A DNA stretch of 15,074 bases from GCA-003244245 sp038276315 (GTDB lineage Bacteria; Actinomycetota; Actinomycetes; Mycobacteriales; Pseudonocardiaceae): assembly GCA_038276315.1 (NCBI GenBank), contig JBBPZY010000063.1, positions 1-15,074 on the forward strand. Direction: 5' to 3'. This document shows, piece after piece, positions 12,321 through 15,074 of this stretch. A model generated the notes under the pieces. It was given only the letters and a program-made list of their open reading frames with translations, had not been told where the DNA came from and searched no databases. The translations under genes were made by a program, and so were the position numbers. Numbering within the stretch: position 1 is the stretch's first letter; each line of letters opens with the position of its first letter.

Positions 12321-14612
12321 GTGCAGCACTGTATCCGAGTTGAGGTGCGGGTCGAGGGTGTCGTCCAAGGCGTCGGGTTCCGGCCCTACGTCCACGGTCT
12401 GGCGCGCCGTCTCGGCCTGTCGGGCCGAGTGGGCAACGACACCGCCGGGGTCTTCATGGAGATCGAAGGGACCCAGCAGGTAGTCAGCGAGTTCCTCGCG
12501 ACGTTATCAGCGCAGGCCCCACCGCTGGCCGTCATCGAGCAGGTGCGGACCAGGTCGCTGGTGCCCACTGGGGAACCGGGTTTTCACATCGTGACCAGCA
12601 ACGCCGACGGCCGCCCGGATACCTTGGTCTCGGCGGACAGTGCGACCTGCGCGGACTGCCTGCGCGAGCTGGCCGATCCCACCGACCGCCGCTTCGACTA
12701 CCCCTTCATCAACTGCACCAACTGCGGTCCGAGGTTCACCATCGTGCGCGACGTGCCCTACGACCGGCCGTTCACCACGATGGCGCCGTTCGCGATGTGC
12801 CCCGCCTGCGCCGGCGACTACCACGATCCCGGCGACCGGCGCTTCCATGCCCAGCCGGTGTGCTGCCCGGCCTGCGGGCCCCGGCTGCGGCTGCTCGACG
12901 CCAACGGCGTCGACCTTCCCGGTGAGCCGCTGGCTACGGCCGCGGCCTTGCTCACCGACGGGGCGGTGCTGGCGGTCAAGGGGCTCGGTGGTTTCCACGT
13001 CGCGACGCTCGCCTCCGACACCGCCGCGACCGCCTTGTTGCGCGCGCGTAAGCACCGCGAGGACAAGCCGTTCGCGGTGATGGTGGCCGATCTGGACACG
13101 GCGCACGCGCTGTGTGTGATCGATCCGGCGGCGCAGCGGGTGCTGGTTGGTCGGCGCAGACCGGTGGTGCTGCTGCCGCGCCGCCCGGACACCCCCCTCG
13201 CGCCGGCCGTCGCGCCCGGCAACCGCAACCTGGGCCTGATGCTGCCCTACACCCCGCTGCATCACCTGCTGCTCCGCGACACTGCCGGTCCCATCGTGCT
13301 GACCAGTGGAAACGTCTCTGACGAGCCGATCTCGTACCAGGACGAGGACGCACGTCGGCGGCTGGCCGGCATCGCAGACGCGTTCCTGACTCACGATCGT
13401 GCGATTCACATGCGCACCGACGACTCGGTGATGCGAGTCTTTCGCGGCGCTGAGCTGCCGGTGCGCCGGGCACGCGGCTACGCGCCCGAACCGCTGACCC
13501 TGGCGCAACCGGCGCCCCGGCCGATTCTGGGCTGTGGCGCCGAGCTCAAGAGCACCTTCTGCCTGGCCCGCGGCCGGCATGCGTTCATGTCCCACCACAT
13601 CGGTGATTTGGAGAACTACGAGACCCTTCGCTCATTCACCGAAGGCATCACCCACTTCCGGCGACTGTTCGACGTGCAACCGGAGGTCGTCGCGCATGAC
13701 TTGCACCCCGAATACCTGTCCACCAAGTACGCCCACGACCTCCCCGATGTTGAGCTCATCGGGGTGCAGCACCACCATGCGCACATCGCGTCCTGTCTGG
13801 CCGACAACGGCGTTGCGGGACCGGTGCTCGGGGTGGCTTTCGACGGGTTGGGCTACGGCAGCGATGGCACCTTGTGGGGCGGCGAGTTCCTGCTGGCTGA
13901 TCTAGCCGGCTTCCAGCGGCTGGCGCACCTGGTTCCCGTCCCGATGCCGGGGGGCACCGCAGCCATCCGGCAGCCCTGGCGGATGGCCGCTGCCTACCTT
14001 GGTTCCGACGCTCCGGAGGAGCTGGCGCAACGCCATGCCGAGCGCTGGGACGCGGTGCTGGCGATGGCGCACCGGCAGGTCAACGCCCCGCTGACCTCAA
14101 GCGCCGGGCGATTGTTCGACGCTGTCGCGGCGGTCCTCGGGATCCGTGACACGATCAACTACGAGGGTCAGGCCGCAGTGGAGCTGGAACAGCGGGCCGA
14201 CCTGACCGAGCGGGGAAGCTATCCAGCCGCGGTGACCAAGGGGCCCGCGCTGCAACTGCACGGGGCGGACCTGGTGCGCGCCGTGGCGGCCGATCTACAG
14301 GCCGGGGTGGCCCCGGAGATAATCTCCACCCGTTTCCACCACGGCGTCGCTGATGCAATCATCCGGGTCTGCGTGATGCTGCGGGAGTCCACCGGAGTGC
14401 GCGTCGCTGCCCTATCCGGCGGGGTATTCCAGAACGTGCTGTTGCTCGAGCGCACCGTGGCGGGCCTCGAGCAATCCGGTTTTCGAGTGCTCACCCACTC
14501 TCGGGTTCCGCCCAACGACGGCGGCATCAGCCTCGGACAAGTAGCTGTCGCCGGGGCATTGCTGCGTGCCGGATCCGAACGCAGTAATCCGGTGCCGGCA
14601 TTAGCGGACTAA
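12321..14612 (+). CDS. hypF: Carbamoyltransferase HypF (hydrogenase maturation)
   Basis: The GTG at 12321 gives 763 residues, a normal HypF length; the in-frame ATG at 12240 lies inside hypA. Domains in order: acylphosphatase-like (VQGVGFRPYVHGLA, about 15-28), and two zinc fingers (Cys110/113/132/135 and Cys160/163/182/185). A YrdC-like domain follows (AVKGLGGFHVA, RARKHREDKPFAVM, about 200-385). Last is a Kae1-like carbamoyltransferase domain with VAHDLHPEYLSTKYA (457-471), GVQHHHAHIASCLADN (481-496) and VAFDGLGYGSDGTLWGGEF (505-523). HypF uses carbamoyl phosphate and ATP to carbamoylate HypE, making the CN ligands of the NiFe site. GAGAG lies nine bases before the GTG. No frameshift or missing key residue was seen. 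hypC, hypD and hypE do not follow in the window. Confidence 0.97.
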   Translation: MQHCIRVEVRVEGVVQGVGFRPYVHGLARRLGLSGRVGNDTAGVFMEIEGTQQVVSEFLATLSAQAPPLAVIEQVRTRSLVPTGEPGFHIVTSNADGRPDTLVSADSATCADCLRELADPTDRRFDYPFINCTNCGPRFTIVRDVPYDRPFTTMAPFAMCPACAGDYHDPGDRRFHAQPVCCPACGPRLRLLDANGVDLPGEPLATAAALLTDGAVLAVKGLGGFHVATLASDTAATALLRARKHREDKPFAVMVADLDTAHALCVIDPAAQRVLVGRRRPVVLLPRRPDTPLAPAVAPGNRNLGLMLPYTPLHHLLLRDTAGPIVLTSGNVSDEPISYQDEDARRRLAGIADAFLTHDRAIHMRTDDSVMRVFRGAELPVRRARGYAPEPLTLAQPAPRPILGCGAELKSTFCLARGRHAFMSHHIGDLENYETLRSFTEGITHFRRLFDVQPEVVAHDLHPEYLSTKYAHDLPDVELIGVQHHHAHIASCLADNGVAGPVLGVAFDGLGYGSDGTLWGGEFLLADLAGFQRLAHLVPVPMPGGTAAIRQPWRMAAAYLGSDAPEELAQRHAERWDAVLAMAHRQVNAPLTSSAGRLFDAVAAVLGIRDTINYEGQAAVELEQRADLTERGSYPAAVTKGPALQLHGADLVRAVAADLQAGVAPEIISTRFHHGVADAIIRVCVMLRESTGVRVAALSGGVFQNVLLLERTVAGLEQSGFRVLTHSRVPPNDGGISLGQVAVAGALLRAGSERSNPVPALAD

Positions 14613-14855
14613 AAGCCAACGCGATGATCGCGTGAGTAGCCCACGGTAGCGGTCGGTCTGGTGGTCGGGGTGCCGGGCGGTCCCTGTCCGGATATGCAGA
14701 GCGAGCAGCTGTCGGGATTCCCCTACGGAGCTCCCCGACGAAGCCTGCAGCTGAGGCGGCACGGGGCTGTTGGTTTGCCGGCATCAATCCACTGAACCGG
14801 GCCTGTGGCGATGCAGCCACGATCTGATGGCGGCTACGCTTGCGGCATTCTGCGC
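14613..14855. other. Gene-poor stretch after hypF
   Basis: No recognisable gene is present on either strand. ACGCGAT-G-ATCGCGT (14619-14633), seven bases past the hypF stop, can fold into a short stem and might end the transcript, but it lacks a U-tract. The rest shows only short frames with no familiar motif. Confidence 0.5.
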
Positions 14856-14976
14856 GTGTGCGTCAGGCCGACCGATCCAGGTGACGGAGAGCATCGCTGC
14901 CGTCCGCATCTCTTCCTGGCAGGCGGCTTATCGGAGCTTGGGCTCAAACGGTCGTAGCGACAGACCATTATCTTAG
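14856..14976 (+). pseudogene. Decayed N-terminal fragment of a GNAT acetyltransferase
   Basis: From GTG 14856 one frame reads VCVRPTDPGDGE, like the start of GNAT proteins (VRPADPGD). About 30 bases on, the match moves to the next frame, reading ESIAAVRISSWQAAYRSLG, which resembles the GNAT first helix (ia.v.v.SW.aAYrg). The homology stops near 14943 and the frame ends at TAG 14974. So there is one frameshift near 14882-14890 and a truncation, with the acetyl-CoA-binding part absent. The call rests on a short motif. Confidence 0.5.
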
Positions 14977-14996
14977 CAGATTTTGCTTCTGCTAAG
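14972..14996. promoter_or_regulatory. Perfect inverted repeat, probable operator
   Basis: CTTAGCAGA (14972-14980) and TCTGCTAAG (14988-14996) are exact reverse complements with a seven-base spacer, in a local AT-rich patch. TAAGGT (14993-14998) could be a -10, with TTATCT (14968-14973) a weak -35, so a bound repressor would cover the promoter of the gene starting near 15034. The regulator is not identified. Confidence 0.55.
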
Positions 14997-15033
14997 GTAC
15001 CGCCTTTCCGGGGATCTTCTGGGGGGATGATGG

Positions 15034-15074
15034 ATGAGTGGGGCCGAGCCTTTGTGCGCCCAAGAACGGGAGAC
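15034..15074 (+). CDS. Possible start of a gene running off the right edge
   Basis: ATG 15034 has GGGGGG seven bases upstream and begins MSGAEPLCAQERE, open to the window end. The ATG at 15027 (MMDEWGRAFV, another frame) touches the G-tract and is less likely. The operator-like repeat upstream supports a gene here. Too little is present to name a product. Confidence 0.35.
   Translation, partial: MSGAEPLCAQERE

Noticed and set aside
14527..14820. 97-codon minus-strand frame after hypF
   Set aside because: It overlaps the hypF 3' end and has no recognisable motif or ribosome binding site.
1..15074. tRNA genes, CRISPR arrays, phage attachment sites
   Set aside because: No cloverleaf, spaced direct-repeat array or integrase/att pattern was seen; the TGGGC cluster has repeats and steps too short for CRISPR.

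Overview
The window is high-GC DNA with strong G/C third-position bias, GTG and TTG starts and short coupled operons. These features, with the mycobacterial-type pair of a standalone 5'-3' exonuclease and a PepE-like M24 peptidase, point to an actinomycete. A Pseudonocardiales- or Mycobacteriales-like genome is my best guess; the genus cannot be read from the sequence.

Layout. 1-507 (minus): the N-terminal part of an OmpR-type response regulator, running off the left edge. 609-2735 (plus): a small four-helix membrane protein, then an enzyme whose active-site residues match choline oxidase (one-enzyme synthesis of glycine betaine). 2726-4861: a standalone 5'-3' exonuclease (minus) and an M24 peptidase (plus), divergent from a 54-bp gap that appears to hold two leaderless-type promoters. 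5111-6208 (plus): a protein of two tandem globin (protoglobin-like) domains, whose apparent native reading frame is interrupted by an in-frame TAG at codon 16. 6256-6468 (minus): a methyltransferase remnant.

6575-9529 (minus): a tight three-gene operon. It encodes a conserved actinobacterial protein of unknown function, an AAA_28-like P-loop NTPase with an unusual Walker A, and an orphan class I aminoacyl-tRNA-synthetase-like protein fused to a C-terminal ASCH domain. A cluster of helically spaced TGGGC/GCCCA repeats lies directly in front of it. This is the best candidate for an undescribed system. 9676-10809 (minus): a tryptophanyl-tRNA synthetase gene with a one-base frameshift. It is preceded by an 11-residue leader peptide with two adjacent Trp codons that overlap an intrinsic terminator, a clear ribosome-mediated attenuator. 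10969-11157 (plus): a PspC-domain miniprotein.

11170-14612: hydrogenase maturation genes. hypA-hypB (minus) are divergent from hypF (plus); HypA/HypB deliver nickel and HypF supplies the cyanide ligands of [NiFe] hydrogenase. hypC, hypD, hypE and the hydrogenase are not in the window. 14613-15074: a gene-poor tail with a decayed GNAT acetyltransferase fragment, a perfect operator-like inverted repeat, and possibly the first codons of another gene.

The stretch from about 5.1 to 10.7 kb looks like an accessory segment. It contains an interrupted globin gene, a truncated methyltransferase, the unusual operon and a frameshifted auxiliary-type trpS, between ordinary chromosomal genes. No tRNA, rRNA, CRISPR array or intact mobile element was seen.
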